A stretch of 64,000 nt of DNA. Source: Tretioscincus oriximinensis. Its lineage: Eukaryota > Chordata > Lepidosauria > Squamata > Gymnophthalmidae. Below, piece by piece: positions 34,961 through 46,506 of the stretch. Made by a program: the position numbers and the translations under genes. The DNA is taken from positions 2,762,271-2,826,270 of the forward strand of contig JAJVDF010000019.1 in the NCBI GenBank assembly GCA_022410635.1, given 5' to 3'. Under the pieces are notes generated by a model. That model had not been told where the DNA came from. It searched no databases and worked only from the letters and a program-made list of their open reading frames with translations. How positions within the stretch are numbered: the first letter of the stretch is position 1; each line of letters begins with the position of its first letter.

Positions 34961-35741
34961 TTATATGACTAACCTAGATTATGGATTTAACACCTTATCT
35001 GGATGTAACCTTATTTAGACTGGATGTTTGCAGCATCAACCCGGAGTAATGTACAGATCTACAAGGTGAAAACTGAAAGTAGCACCAGTAGGAACTGGCA
35101 AGGTCTGATTTTCTTTTACTTCTAAAGTTCAGCATTCACTGAAGCAATTTGGAGTTCATATTATTTTACCACTAAAATATGCCCTTTTCTTCCTCTTCTC
35201 TTTCTAGTAGATTCTTACTAAGTAACGAAGAGTCATTTCATGCTTGATTTTTTTCTTGATTCACAGCAAAATATTTACAATGATCNAGCTATTCTCCTAA
35301 AAATGTCTGATGGAATTATTCTCCTTTTCAAAATCTGTAGAGATTTTTTTTCCTCCATTGATTAATTTAATTGCAAAATCTGCAGATGAGCAAGTTTAGA
35401 NCATTCTAATGGCAATTATCTCCCGGGGAATACTACTTTCACATGTAAACTGAAGAGCCATCTGAATGGGTTTTTTATTTGTTTGTTTTGCTGCTAAGCA
35501 AAACAAATCAACCAATGCTCAAACCCATCTTTATAATTATATATTATATTTAAAAACATGATGAGCAGGATAAGAAGTAGAAATAACCATCTGTTGGACT
35601 ATTTTCTTGAACTTTAAGTAACAGATTATTTATGTGAAAACTTATCTTTTCCTTTTGTGTGTGTGTGTAAAAACAAATACATGTGAAACCAAGCTCACTT
35701 TAAAAATTAACCATTTAAATCCTACAATGAAAAGATTGATC
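34961..35741. other. AT-rich L1 insertion flank
   Basis: It contains a short hairpin around 35471-35501 (TTTGTTTTGCT with AGCAAAACAAA). No gene was recognised. Confidence 0.4.
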
Positions 35742-35757
35742 AGTACTATCAATTGTT
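35742..35757. repeat. L1 target-site duplication, 5' copy
   Basis: AGTACTATCAATTGTT, identical to 41944-41959. It marks the left edge of the L1 insertion. Confidence 0.97.
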
Positions 35758-35986
35758 GGTTGTGCAGAGGGATGCGCATGCGCCAGCTTGAGCGGTAGTC
35801 GTGCTTGCAAGGAGCTCCGCAAGGTNGATTTAAGCTTTTCGAGGTCTTTTTTCATGGAACCTGCCAGAGGTTTACAGATATTGCGGAATAAACCTCCTGC
35901 CTTTTAGAGACTGAGCGTCCCCCGGTAAGCTCCATTAGGCGTGGGGAGAGTGAAGANGCTGAGCCAGACTCAAGCCTGTAATAGCA
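35758..35986 (+). promoter_or_regulatory. L1 5' UTR, presumptive internal promoter
   Basis: 229 bases, richer in GC and CpG than the surroundings (GATGCGCATGCGCCAGC near the start, then GAGCGGTAGTCGTGC and GACTGAGCGTCCCCCGG). It starts directly after the duplication and ends at the ORF1 start codon. L1 5' UTRs normally hold an internal polymerase II promoter. That role is inferred from position. Confidence 0.6.
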
Positions 35987-36850
35987 ATGGGAGGTGCGAA
36001 ACCCAGCTCTCCGGTAAGCGAAGTTGCTGTGTTGGAGTCCAAATTGGATCACTTAATAAAAGCTTCACAAAGTATGGAGGACAAGTTGGGAGGACTGGCA
36101 ANAGATATGCAAATACTAAAATCAGAAATAAATGAGTTGAAATCAGAAATGCAATTAAAAACTAAACTGAAAAAGGCTAATGATATTTCTGCTTCCAATT
36201 CTATTAAGNTCAAAGTACTTGAGAAAGTCATGGATAATACAAAAGAAGAGTTGAAACAGTTGAAACAGCATCTTGTATCTCATGAGGACATAAGCCATAT
36301 ATGTAACATTCGCTTTAAGGGTTTTTTGCCAGACTTCGGGAACTCTGGGATGATTAAACCTGAACTGGATTGGTTTGCTCTAAACAGGTTTACCATTGAG
36401 CCTCAGGACATCATTAGAGCCCACTGGACTGCTGGAGGAATCAGAAGTGGGGCTTCTAATAAAGATGTATTGGTAGCTTTTTTGAGAGACAATCTAAGAG
36501 ATGAAGTGTACAAAAAACTAAGAGCCAATGCATCTCTCAGCTACAACAACAGCAGGATTTATGCGTATTCTGACCTCGCTCCTGAGAACCTTAGGGCTCG
36601 AAACATCTTAAGACCAGTGGCTAAGAAATTGAAATCAGCCAATATTAAATTTAAGTGGCTTTTCCCCGTGGTGATCTATGTGAGTAAGGATGGTATATCT
36701 ATGAAGGCACAAACATATGAGGAAGGTTTGGAGCTTCTCAAGACACTTAAAATTGATTATTCTGACATAACTCAAACATTATCCTCTGTGCAGTCTCAAT
36801 CTAGTGTTGCAACTTACTCTTCAACTGACGAGGCAGAACTGAGAGTTTGA
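35987..36850 (+). CDS. L1 ORF1 protein (RNA-binding chaperone), 287 aa, open
   Basis: L1 ORF1p binds L1 RNA as a trimer to form the ribonucleoprotein used in retrotransposition. Here residues about 12-100 are a heptad-rich, Lys/Glu-rich coiled coil (VLESKLDHLIKA, LKSEINELKSEM, LEKVMDNTKEELKQLKQHL). Residues about 105-190 fit the RRM region (ICNIRFKGFLPDF, DIIRAHW, DVLVAFLRDNLRDEVYKKL). Residues about 192-255 fit the C-terminal domain (RIYAYSDLAPENLRARNILR, IKFKWLFPVVIYV). At 287 residues it is somewhat shorter than the human protein. The frame is uninterrupted apart from two ambiguous bases. The first ATG follows the 5' UTR directly, and a serine/threonine-rich tail closes the protein. Confidence 0.88.
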   Translation: MGGAKPSSPVSEVAVLESKLDHLIKASQSMEDKLGGLAXDMQILKSEINELKSEMQLKTKLKKANDISASNSIKXKVLEKVMDNTKEELKQLKQHLVSHEDISHICNIRFKGFLPDFGNSGMIKPELDWFALNRFTIEPQDIIRAHWTAGGIRSGASNKDVLVAFLRDNLRDEVYKKLRANASLSYNNSRIYAYSDLAPENLRARNILRPVAKKLKSANIKFKWLFPVVIYVSKDGISMKAQTYEEGLELLKTLKIDYSDITQTLSSVQSQSSVATYSSTDEAELRV

Positions 36851-38068
36851 AACAAAAAGTAAAACAAATCAGAGAGAAATCTAAAATGGACAAACCAAAA
36901 TATGCCTTGCGCTCTGCAGCGCAAGCAAGGAAATAAGGATGGATATTCAATTCAAGACTAAAGGGAGACGCTCACTTGTTCCAGACTTTCTAGTGGTGGT
37001 ACAATGCCTTCATCTTGTGGACATTCTCTGATACTGCATCTACGCTTTATTTTTCCTTTCTTTCTTTTTTTCCTCAACTTTTCTTAGATTTTGTTGGGAG
37101 AGAGACCTTGTTTAAAAAGGGTCTATATTTGACTTGATCTATATCTTTTCTCAGATAGGCGCTATGCATAGGAAATGTATTTTTTGCTTTTAGAGATCAA
37201 TCAGGTCGACGGGACTACCAATATAACTAATCCCCATTCATCTACACTTCTCAATATTTAAACATTAAAGTTTTCAAAAATCAGTGTAGAATGCAATGTT
37301 TAATACTAATTGAAATCACAACATTGATCAAGTAATAGTGTAATGGAATGAAGCTTTAAATTAGATTATATTATTGTACAATGTAACTGACAACTCTTAG
37401 GTGGCTGTTTAATTTTCTTCTTTTTATAATGAATTGACAGTGGTCAAATGCTAGTATGGGATCTATATACAATTTAATCATTAACTATTTCACAAATTCA
37501 TTAACTAATTAAGTTCATAGTTGGCTACATACAATAGAATATTAATCACATGAATTCAATTCTGTATCCTTTCAGTATACGTTAAAGAGGATGAGGGTAT
37601 GTCTAATAGAGAGTTTAATTAGATGTATAACTAGAGGTACTTATTTTTCATTTCTCAAGGATAGGAATACATATAAGTATTCTGTAATTATGTTAGGCTA
37701 TCGAAACTTTGGAAGAATGGTTCAGTAGGGGCAGTCCTGGCTGAACATAATTGAATAACTTTGATATACAATAGATTTAATGCTAGTTAAGTTGCTCAAT
37801 AGATAGGTTATTCTCCTCTCAGACATTTTTGGTGAGGAAACTCATATCACTTTGTTTACTTACAACAATTTATTGACAATTATGTTTTGGTGGAATTCGG
37901 TGGTCATTATCTATGTTAGGAGCTCCACTTTCTAGGGCATGCTGAGGATGGGCCCAAAAAGCNGGGTGGTAATCTTCCTAGATTATCCTCCCCTTCTTGA
38001 GGTGACAGAGAGGGATCCATGGGTTAGGTTAGGGGAGAGGGAGGGAAGGATGGCCTGGGACTTAGAGG
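36851..38068 (+). other. L1 inter-ORF spacer, about 1.2 kb, AT-rich
   Basis: Mammalian L1 ORFs are separated by tens of bases, whereas here 1.2 kb of mostly AT-rich sequence without a coding frame intervenes. It ends in a purine-rich GGGGAGAGGGAGGGAAGG tract (about 38032-38049) just before ORF2. I see no nested repeat inside it and no duplicated ends, so it may be a genuine feature of this L1 lineage or an unrecognised old insertion. Confidence 0.55.
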
Positions 38069-41000
38069 GTGGTTTTTTTAAGACAAATAAGAGACTGGCA
38101 ATGTGATATGGATCAGGATTTTACCATGACTTGCTTCAACCTACTCTCCCTCAATATCAATGGCATGAGCTCAGCTATCAAAAGATATAGGTTATATAGA
38201 CTAATTACTCAGATAGGAGCAGAATTGCTTCTGCTCCAGGAGACTCAAAACCCAGGAATCACTCTCTTCTATGCAGCTATCATGACTGGGACATATTAGC
38301 AGAGTCATGAGGTTCCAACAAAGCCAGGGGCATGGCTATTCTGGCAAAAAAAACCAGCTCAATTTAGACGTCACACATCTTGAAAGGTATAGAAACAGCA
38401 GGTATATATTTGTTAATATTAAGATTGTGGATCATTACGTTACCATTCTTAATCTTTATGCTCCAAACAGGGCACAGAAATCTTTTATCCACAATACTCT
38501 TAATAAGTTAACAAGATATATCAGAGCTGATTGGATATTTTGGGGGTGGGGGTTAACATGGACCTTAGAACCACTGTTCCAATCAGAGCTCAAATACCAC
38601 AGAGAAATTTCTCAATAAGGCAATGGAATTTAATGGATGTTCACCAAATTCTTGGGATATCGAATGCACCAACTTTCATATCTGGTAGACATCTGTCATC
38701 TTCTTTTTAAGATTATATTNTTTGCAGGCCAATATGGATCTCAGGTCATACCCCTATAATAGCCAAACCTCTAAAACACCATGAACACAAAGCTAGAACA
38801 TGGAGATTTGATGAAGGGATCATTTGAAACAATCAGGCAAAGGATCAATTTACAGAACTATTTCGCATTAAACAGGACTCCGGACATGGCGAAGAATACA
38901 GTGGGGGATGCCTTTAAAGCTGTAATTAGAGGTAGCTGTATACATTAAGACATTCCAAGAAATAGACAAAGACAAAAATTAAGAAATGAACTTCTATTGA
39001 AAATCCAGACTCTTCAAACTCATTTGGTAAACACTAGCAATCAGAGAGTTAAGGCAAATCTCAATAAGGCAAAGAAAGATCTAGAGACTCTGGTCAGAGT
39101 TCAGATGATTAAGAGAACTCTCTATCTTAAGAACCAATTTCAGACATGGGGTACGCAGTCTATGAAAGGGATGGCCAGAGCTCTGAAGGTTAAGCAAGAC
39201 AGAAAAAGAATTAACACTCTGCAACAACTGAATGAGCAGATAATTAGTCAAGACAGCCTTATTAGACAAGGTCTGGCAGAATTCTACAGTAATTTGTATA
39301 GGGAAAGGCTGGTGCAGAATGGGGACATTGATTTCAATCTTACCATTTCCAAAATTGATAGAAACATGTTGAATGCCAATATCACCAGAGAGGAAATTAA
39401 ATCTGCTATTTAAGGGTTGAAGTTAGGCAAAGCCCCAGGGCCGAATGGATTTATGAGTCNATTTCATAAAAACTTTGCAGAGGAACTAATTCTTCAACTT
39501 GGAATTTTATTCAATCATATAATGGCTATACAGACTACTCTGCAATCCTGGAAAAAGTCAGAAATTATATATATATTAAAGAAAGGAAAATCTCCAGAAA
39601 ATCCTGAGTCATATAGGCCAATTTCTCTTGCATCTTAACAAGGAGATTGGAAAAGATTATACCTGACCTGATCAACGAAGAACAATTTGTCTTTGTTCAA
39701 GGCAGACAACTTGCAGACCCTGTTAGAGTAATAATAAATGTCTTATGCCATACCCCAAAACATAGGAGGAGACTAACTTTATTAAAGCTAGACATTTATA
39801 AGGCATTTGACACGGTCAGTCATAGATTTTGCAAGGTTGTGTCACAAACTAAACCTAGGAAGAACTTTTTTGGCTATTGTACAGGATCTTTAGGAAAATA
39901 ACAAAGCCAGAATTAGAGTTAATAAAGGAAGCTCAGGAAGTGTGGAGATTAGAAATGGGGTTAAGCAGGTTAATTTTTCTTTTAGCAATCAAACCTCTAG
40001 CCAACTCCATTAGAAACGACATCAGTATTACTGGGTATAAAATGGGTCTTGAAGCCATCAAGCTGAATTTATATGCAAATGATGTCCTGGTCATAACTGA
40101 TGACCCTATAAATTCTACCCAAATCTTGTCAGAGCTATATCCANGTTTGAGAATATTTTGGGTCTTAAAATTAATATGAACAAATCACAAAAAATGTAAG
40201 TCAATTTTCCCAGACAACAACGACATCATTTTTTGGCCATGTTAGGATTGAGATCAGTGGTAAAAAGATTAACATATGTAGGGGTCCTTATTACAAAAAT
40301 GTTCCACATATGGCAATGGCTAATTATAGTTCAGCCTGGAAGAAAATTAAGTCACTGATGGCAAAATGGCTCCATGAAAAATGAGACATTATGACCAGGG
40401 TCAGGGCAGTAAAAATGATGATCCTCCCCAGGTTTTTATTCTTATTTGAGGCAGTTCTTAACCCTGCTCTCCCCCAATCACTTAAACTCTGGGAGAGAGA
40501 GATTAAAAATAGGTTCTGAAAGGAAACTCCAGAAGAATGTCAGATAGAACTTTTTTCTGTGCCAGAAAATGTGGGCTGGGGATTCCCATCTCTGACCACC
40601 TCCTATCATGCGATACAACTTCAAAAACTAATTGATTTAGAATTCCAAGTAAAAAATAAATCTGTTAGGATCGAGAGGAAACTTAATAAGATGGAGCACT
40701 GCCCACTAATGGTGGATAGGATACAAAGAATAAAAACAGATTTGTGGCTATCCCCATTGCTGCTTACTTAGCAAATGTGGAGATCTTGGGCAAGGAAAAT
40801 CAGTCCCACAGTGTTTTTGCTGGCATCTACAAAGATCATCAATTCTACTGGAGATGAAAATATGGACAGATTCATAGATAATTTTCCAGTTAAAAGATTN
40901 TCCGAGCTCTTCGATAGCACCGGAATGCCCAGATCTCTTCAGCAGTTGAGATCCCTATTTCCGAACAATCGTAACTGGCTGGGGGAGATAGCGATTTATA

Positions 41001-41729
41001 ACTATATTAATCATCGGGAAGTGAGACAGAGTATGTCTCAGCCATAAGGAAATTTTGAATCTATTTTGGTATTAAGTATAATACTCAGTCCTCTCTATTT
41101 AATAAATGGACCCAGATATCCAACTAAATCCAAATGAATGGGAGAAGTGGCTTTGGGAAACTAGTAAAATAAAGCATAACAAATTTAAAGAACTATATTT
41201 GAAAATGATTACAAGATGGTATCTAACTCCGGCTCAATTGGTACATATGGGGGCAGCTTCTGCAGACTGTTGGCATGGCTGTTCAAGTAGGGGCTCTTTT
41301 ATCCACATGTGGTTTTAGTGTCAACATCTATCTACTTTTTGGGATTTGGTGGCTCAGGAAATCGCTATTATACTGGGGGTGAACTTTCCTAGCATAAAAA
41401 AAANCCAATAATAACATCAGATGTGTCCAGTCTAAATTTACCATATCACAGAATACGTAGTGAAAAGATGTATATGGGCGGCTCATATGGTAACTAATAG
41501 AGGATGGAGATACAAAGATAAATGGTCTCTCCACCTTTGGTATGACTACATACTTGAAATGTTTCTCTTCTATGTAATTAGAGACAGAGGGCTAAGTGCT
41601 ATGGGAAAACAGATCGGCCAACCATGGCAAGAAAACTGGAGACAACTCATTGCTGTTGGATTAGGGAGCAATAGAAACTTGATCCTCACTCAAAGCATTG
41701 CCATGTACATCAGATTAGACTTAATCTAA
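38069..41729 (+). pseudogene. L1 ORF2 (endonuclease-reverse transcriptase), degenerate
   Basis: Remnants of every ORF2 region appear in order across several frames. Endonuclease: LLSLNINGMSSAIKRYRL and LLLQETQ at about 38126-38250, then ILNLYAPN at about 38446. Region before RT: 38997-39413. RT fingers: LGKAPGPNGF and SYRPISLAS at 39417-39638. RT motif with catalytic Asp: LLKLDIYKAFDTV at about 39780-39820. Palm motif: NLYANDVLV at about 40066-40092, where the usual YADD has become YAND. C-terminal Cys motif: CWHGCSSRGSFIHMW at about 41269-41312. The final C-terminal frame ends at 41729. Stops at 38297, 39411 and 39636 and several frameshifts prevent a full protein. It is non-functional. Confidence 0.92.
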
Positions 41730-41943
41730 TATNAGGTGTTGCCTATTCTGGGTCATCATTGTGGTTGGGGTGGGGTATAGGGAGGGAGAGGGATATGTTG
41801 TATGGTGTGGTATATGTTTTGTAACTGTATCTGATGTTGTTCTTTGTTTTATCTTGTTCATTATCATATTTGTAATGTTATGGTCTTTTTGCCTTCTCTA
41901 GTTCTGTAGATATGAATAATCTAATAAATATTTTTTTNAAAAA
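41730..41943 (+). other. L1 3' UTR with G-quadruplex-type tract and A-rich tail
   Basis: At 41767-41792 four or more G runs follow closely (GGGGTGGGGTATAGGGAGGG), a pattern common in L1 3' UTRs. The end carries AATAAATA and then an A tail interrupted by an N at a T/A homopolymer junction (about 41938), directly before the right-hand duplication. Confidence 0.85.
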
Positions 41944-41959
41944 AGTACTATCAATTGTT
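41944..41959. repeat. L1 target-site duplication, 3' copy
   Basis: AGTACTATCAATTGTT, identical to 35742-35757, placed immediately after the A-rich tail. Confidence 0.97.
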
Positions 41960-42960
41960 CTTCATTCAAAGGCAGTAGACAGTCCTGTAGAAGGTTTTAT
42001 AAAACTGCAAATAGCTAATATGTTTCATTACACCAGATGGGAAAGGGCATAGATGCTATATAGATAACATAGTGGATTCCGGAGATTGCTGAAAGTTATT
42101 AAACCTGGGAATGGGTTTCAGAAATTCTCAGGCCCAATATATACTGCTCAAAACAATTAAGGGAACCCTTCTGTGATGATTCCCTGTTTAGTATCTCTAC
42201 ATTCTCCAGCACATATTCTTTAATAATCTTATCAATAGGAGATCTCATTAATATTTTGATAATAAGAGCAGTGCAGAAAAACACATCCTGCTATTTCTAT
42301 TGCAGATGCATTGCAAGAACAAGAACATTCATTATATGAAGTTCTGTTGAATTTGCCCTTCAAGGGGGCAAAGGATAAAACACTCAATATTGCAAGTGTG
42401 AAGGCACTATGTTGTTTTGGGACCAGTAATGAGTTTAAATAGTTTATGGGTTGGAAAGGTTTGCTAATTAGGTGTCTTCCTGGAATCCAGGAGATATTGT
42501 TTTGCATATCCAAGATATGATATTATTAAATTGGTTTCTTTTATTCTTTCTTTTTTATTTTTCTACAGTATATGCTTTGTTTTCTATGACAGATGATACA
42601 CAATTTTATATAGACTTTACTTTCTCCATGTAGTAAAATCCGGCCACATCTGAGATATTAATGTTTTTGTTATTTTTAATAAAATTTAAAATAGCTCCTT
42701 AATGTGTAATCCAGTGATTGGTACACTTAATAAANCAATAAGTATATATCTGTGATAAATATCTGTACCTGTCACATTAAGTATGAGGTTTCTTCTTTCA
42801 TCATTCATCAGAATTGTTTCATTGTGGGACATTCCCACCTAATATGTATATACATTTTTATTGCTGCAGCTCTGCCAGTAGTTCAGTGAAAATTAGATTA
42901 CTTATTAAGTTCAGTTGTACCTTGCTTCTTTTGGTATCAAATTTATAGCTTATCTTATAA
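41960..42960. other. AT-rich stretch with a possible Tc1-type terminus
   Basis: At about 42137-42160 the phrase ATATACTGCTCAAAACAATT followed by AAGGGAAC resembles the end of a widespread animal DNA transposon. No matching inverted end was found. The rest is unrecognised. Confidence 0.3.
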
Positions 42961-43557
42961 CAGAGATGTCAGACGGGTGGTCCTCTAGATGTTCCTGAAC
43001 CACAACTCCCAACATCCCATTCTACTCCCAGCANTGTGTCCACTCTGGCCCTATCCCCACCTCAGAGCTTTTCTTGCTTTTTTAGCAAAAATGATTTGCC
43101 ACTCATCACATCTTACCTTCCTTTCAGACAGCTGTGACTTTTTTCATAGTATTGCTGCCACATGACAATCCCCATAAGGCATTGCTGTGCTTGCCTAATT
43201 ACAATCCCCAGCATTCTCTGTGACCCTGCCTACTATTCCCAAGCAGTNTCTGTGAGCCAAGAGTCGATGAGCTGTTCATCTCATGAGATTGCCTAATTGT
43301 TTTATTGCTGATCAAATCGCCATGCAACCTTTGNTCAAACTTTACAAAATGTCTGCTGCTAAATTGGATAAAATGCAGTGGCTACTTGTTCCAAGTCAAA
43401 GGACATTTGTTGCAAGTAGAAGGCTGTGCATCCATGACCCCATGGGACAGACAGAAGATAATGTTGCATCCAACTCACTGGAAATAATGCAGGGGATTGG
43501 GCCTTTGCTAAACCAAATGGAATGATGAGAGTTGTGGTTAACATCTGGACATCTCTG
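42961..43557. mobile_element. Inverted-repeat DNA element (ACCACAACTCCCA type), split by another
   Basis: The left arm (CAGAGATGTC, TAGATGTTCCTGAACCACAA, CTCCCAACATC) and the right arm (ATGATGAGAGTTGTGGTTAA, CATCTGGACATCTCTG) are inverted copies, as in the common sauropsid MITEs containing AACCACAACTCCCATCAT. The centre is occupied by a second element at 43047-43503. Confidence 0.75.
43047..43503. mobile_element. Family D DNA element nested in the preceding one
   Basis: Terminal inverted repeats GGCCCTATCCCC and the complement of GGGGATTGGGCC. The internal block CATTGCTGTGCTTGCCTAAT, then CCCCAGCATTCT, is shared in reverse with family B3 at about 60395-60440, linking families B and D. There is no transposase frame. 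Confidence 0.7.
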
Positions 43558-44949
43558 CTCTAACAGCATGAAGGCTCTAATTTGTCAATGAGCTGGAAGT
43601 CCAGTCCTTAAACCACTCTGCCAACAGATTAATGCAGAAAGTAATATGTAAATCATATTATTATCAAGTCTATAGAATTGGACATTTTACTTTAAGGGCA
43701 ACTTGATGATTTCAGTTGTTGTTGCTACTGGAGTCATTCCTAAGAAAGGAGGTAGGACCATCAGGAGACCCACATTGGAATGGAAAAAAAACAACTATCC
43801 AGTAATCATTCTGCCAGCTTCTTAATGGTACTAGAAATGAGTTGCCTCCTATACCTGGTTGCTGATATCTTTCCATGAGCATTTGGGTGGATTCTTATGC
43901 CTAAAGTTTATTCTGCATATTGGTGCAGCTATGTCTCTATTAGCAGCCCAAAACAATCTTCAGAATGTTTAAGNAAATACATTTTAGTGTTTGGAAGCAT
44001 GAAGCCTGTTTCCTGAGGTAATGTGAGCTTCCTCAGCTAATGAGAAAGTGCTGTATAGTTTTCCCATAGCAGGTTGACCCAGCTGTCTGCAGTAGATCAG
44101 AGAATCATGGTGAATTTCACTGGACTCCTTTCTTTCTTCCTTCCTTTCTTTGCCAGCCTATGCTCAAGGCTTCCAAGGTGAGAAATAGTAAACTAGTTAT
44201 TAAAAACAGCTAAAGTACAATAGCTAAAGTATTCTGCTTGTTTGGAGGTTCCCAAAGTTGGGTCAGGAGAGCCTACAAATGTAGTAAATGTCATTAGAAT
44301 ATATATATTAAAAATCCATTTTTCTATGTACAGATACATCTTTTAAACATGTATTAAGCTAGAAAAGACCATAATCTTTCGTCTTTCACTTCTCATTTCT
44401 GCTACTTATGAAAAGATATACTGTGAGGCAAATTATTAAACATTGAAATAAAGAACCTTGCCCTCCTGCTAATCAAATGTGACTTACATTCTACATGCTG
44501 CATGGTTTATCACATATCAATTTGCAATATGATAAAAAAAATACTTTTGAAACAGTTCTACAGAATGTATTTCTGCTTAACTATTAGATTTTGGATTTAT
44601 TGCCTTTTAACAGCCTTTGTCAGAAGAACAGAAATTCAACACATTTCTTGGAATAATGGATGGAATTTCTTTTTATATATATAGGAAGGCTTCAGGATCC
44701 TGGAATATTTGAAAAAATCAGTTCAAGACTGCTGTCTCACATAATCTTGCTTGGAAGTTGCCAATGTTACTTGAAAATCAATATAAAATATGTCTAAGAA
44801 CAGGAAAGTGGTCATGAAATATAATAGAAGATAATGAATAAAGACAGTGAAGCAAAGTATAGAACAGCAAATGAAAATGCTAACCAGATTAATTTAACCA
44901 GTTTAAAAGAAATCAGAATCTAAGAACTGTTCTCCTGTGCATGCGACAT
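43558..44949. other. AT-rich, nothing recognised
   Basis: A pyrimidine-rich CTTTCTTTCTTCCTTCCTTT run lies at about 44130-44150. No gene was recognised. Confidence 0.4.
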
Positions 44950-45390
44950 TTAATTAATTAATATACTTACATTTGTATTCCACCCTATACCCGGAGGTCT
45001 CAGGGTGAATTATAATTGAAGACCATAAAATTGGTTAAAGTATAACAGTTAAAAATAGTAACAGTATCTTTAAGGAGAGATGAGCTTTAGCTCAGCTGAA
45101 AGCAAGGGTGAATGGGTGTGTCTTCACCAGGCATCTGAACATGTACAGCATAGGTGCCTTAGAGGGGAGACCACTGCACAAACTGGGGCTACCACAGAGA
45201 AGGCCCATCCATGTGTCCACCTCTCTTTAATGAGTGAAAGAAGTAGGACCATCAGTAGAGGCTCACCAGCAGATCTTAAAGTATGTGCAGGTACATATGG
45301 GAGGAGGTGTTAATTCAAATATCTGGGACCCAAGACATTTAGGGTCTTCTAAGTCAATATTAATACCTTGAACGGGGCTTGGTAGCAAAT
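44950..45390 (-). mobile_element. L2-like LINE 3' region, minus strand
   Basis: TTGTATTCCACCCTATACCC followed by GGAGGTCTCAGGGTGAATTA is the reverse complement of an L2-type tail (compare 18520-18560). Farther right, TCACCAGGCATCTGAACA, CACTGCACAAACTGGGGCTA, CCACAGAGAAGGCCCATCC and GGGTCTTCTAAGTCAATATT follow the order of a common sauropsid L2-associated 3' region. Confidence 0.6.
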
Positions 45391-46506
45391 GTGCAGCCTG
45401 ATAACTAAGAGCACAGAATTAGTGCTGGAAGTTTTCCAGCTGAAAATCTTGGCCCCAGAGCCCAAAAATCTCACACAGTTTTTGGGCTTTTGCTTGCATG
45501 CAAAGCACAGGGGAGGGGTATTTAGGTATCATTTCAGGGTGGTACTGGAAGTGATACCATGGGTAGGTGCCATTCCCAGAAGCAGAGACCGGAAGTGGCA
45601 TCATTTGTGATGTCGCTTCCAGAATGGACATTTTATTTTAATATATTTTGTCCTCTTAGTTAAACATTAAATCTTTGGGATTTTGTTTGCTTTTCTTTGT
45701 GACGTAGAGCAAAAATAATTTCATCCATCTTCTTTCAGCCAAGGTCAAAGTAGACTTGTTGGTTCATTTGAGTACATTTAAGATCAGATTTGTATATGAG
45801 TGGCTATGTATATGCAGGCAGCCAAGGACTAATTATTTATTACATATCTCACTTTGAACGTCAGTTCTGTGTGGATAATAGTGATAAATATTTGATATTT
45901 TCACTGAATAATAAATTATTAGGGGATTTAAAATATAAAACTATCTTTTACTTCAATGGAAAAGTTGAGATATAACAAACTGAGTTGTTTTTGTCAGGGT
46001 TTTTGAAGAAAAAAAAGTATATCCCCTTAAAACTGGAGTGTTTTGTACATGAGATAATACAATTTAATTAGATTTAGATGTGAAAATCAAGCTTGTTGAT
46101 GGAAAAATACAATGAGCCTTAGATAAACTTTTTTTGAAATGTCTTTCACATTTCATGAAATATTCAAATACAAAATGTCACAATTATACAAAATTATTTA
46201 CAAATCAGCTGTCAATGTTCATAGATTTTGTATTCTTGCTTCCTTCAGCTTTATCTCCTTTTACATCCTGTATTTGTGCTTCCCTCCCTTCCATCTTCTC
46301 ATGATTTATATCCACTTGACAAAACATTAAAAATTATTCTTCAATGCTGAACATTCCTTAAAGAAGAGACATTTGTAAAGAAGGCACATTTGTTTTCTCA
46401 CACTTCAAAAGTTCCACCTCTGAAGCACAAAGCACATTTCTATTAGTCTTCACACATGGAAATAATTGGCCAACCTAAGGCTTTTATTATAGAATAAATT
46501 AATATA
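45391..46506. other. Mostly unassigned, with a GGAAGTG hairpin
   Basis: GGAAGTGGCATCA (45591-45603) pairs with TGATGTCGCTTCC (45608-45620) at 11 of 13 positions. The upstream GTACTGGAAGTGATACCATG repeats the motif. This suggests part of a repeat with internal palindromes. The rest is AT-rich and unrecognised. Confidence 0.4.

Larger units (their letters stand above)
35758..41943 (+). mobile_element. Full-length L1 (LINE-1) insertion, 6186 bp
   Basis: The element comprises a 5' UTR (35758-35986), ORF1 (35987-36850), an unusually long inter-ORF spacer (36851-38068), a degenerate ORF2 (38069-41729), and a 3' UTR with a G-rich tract and a short A-rich tail. It is flanked by an identical 16-base target-site duplication, the hallmark of target-primed reverse transcription by L1. 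It is not 5' truncated. Intact duplications mean a fairly recent insertion, yet ORF2 is heavily mutated, so either the source was already defective and mobilised in trans, or substitutions accumulated while the short duplications escaped by chance. Confidence 0.95.
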
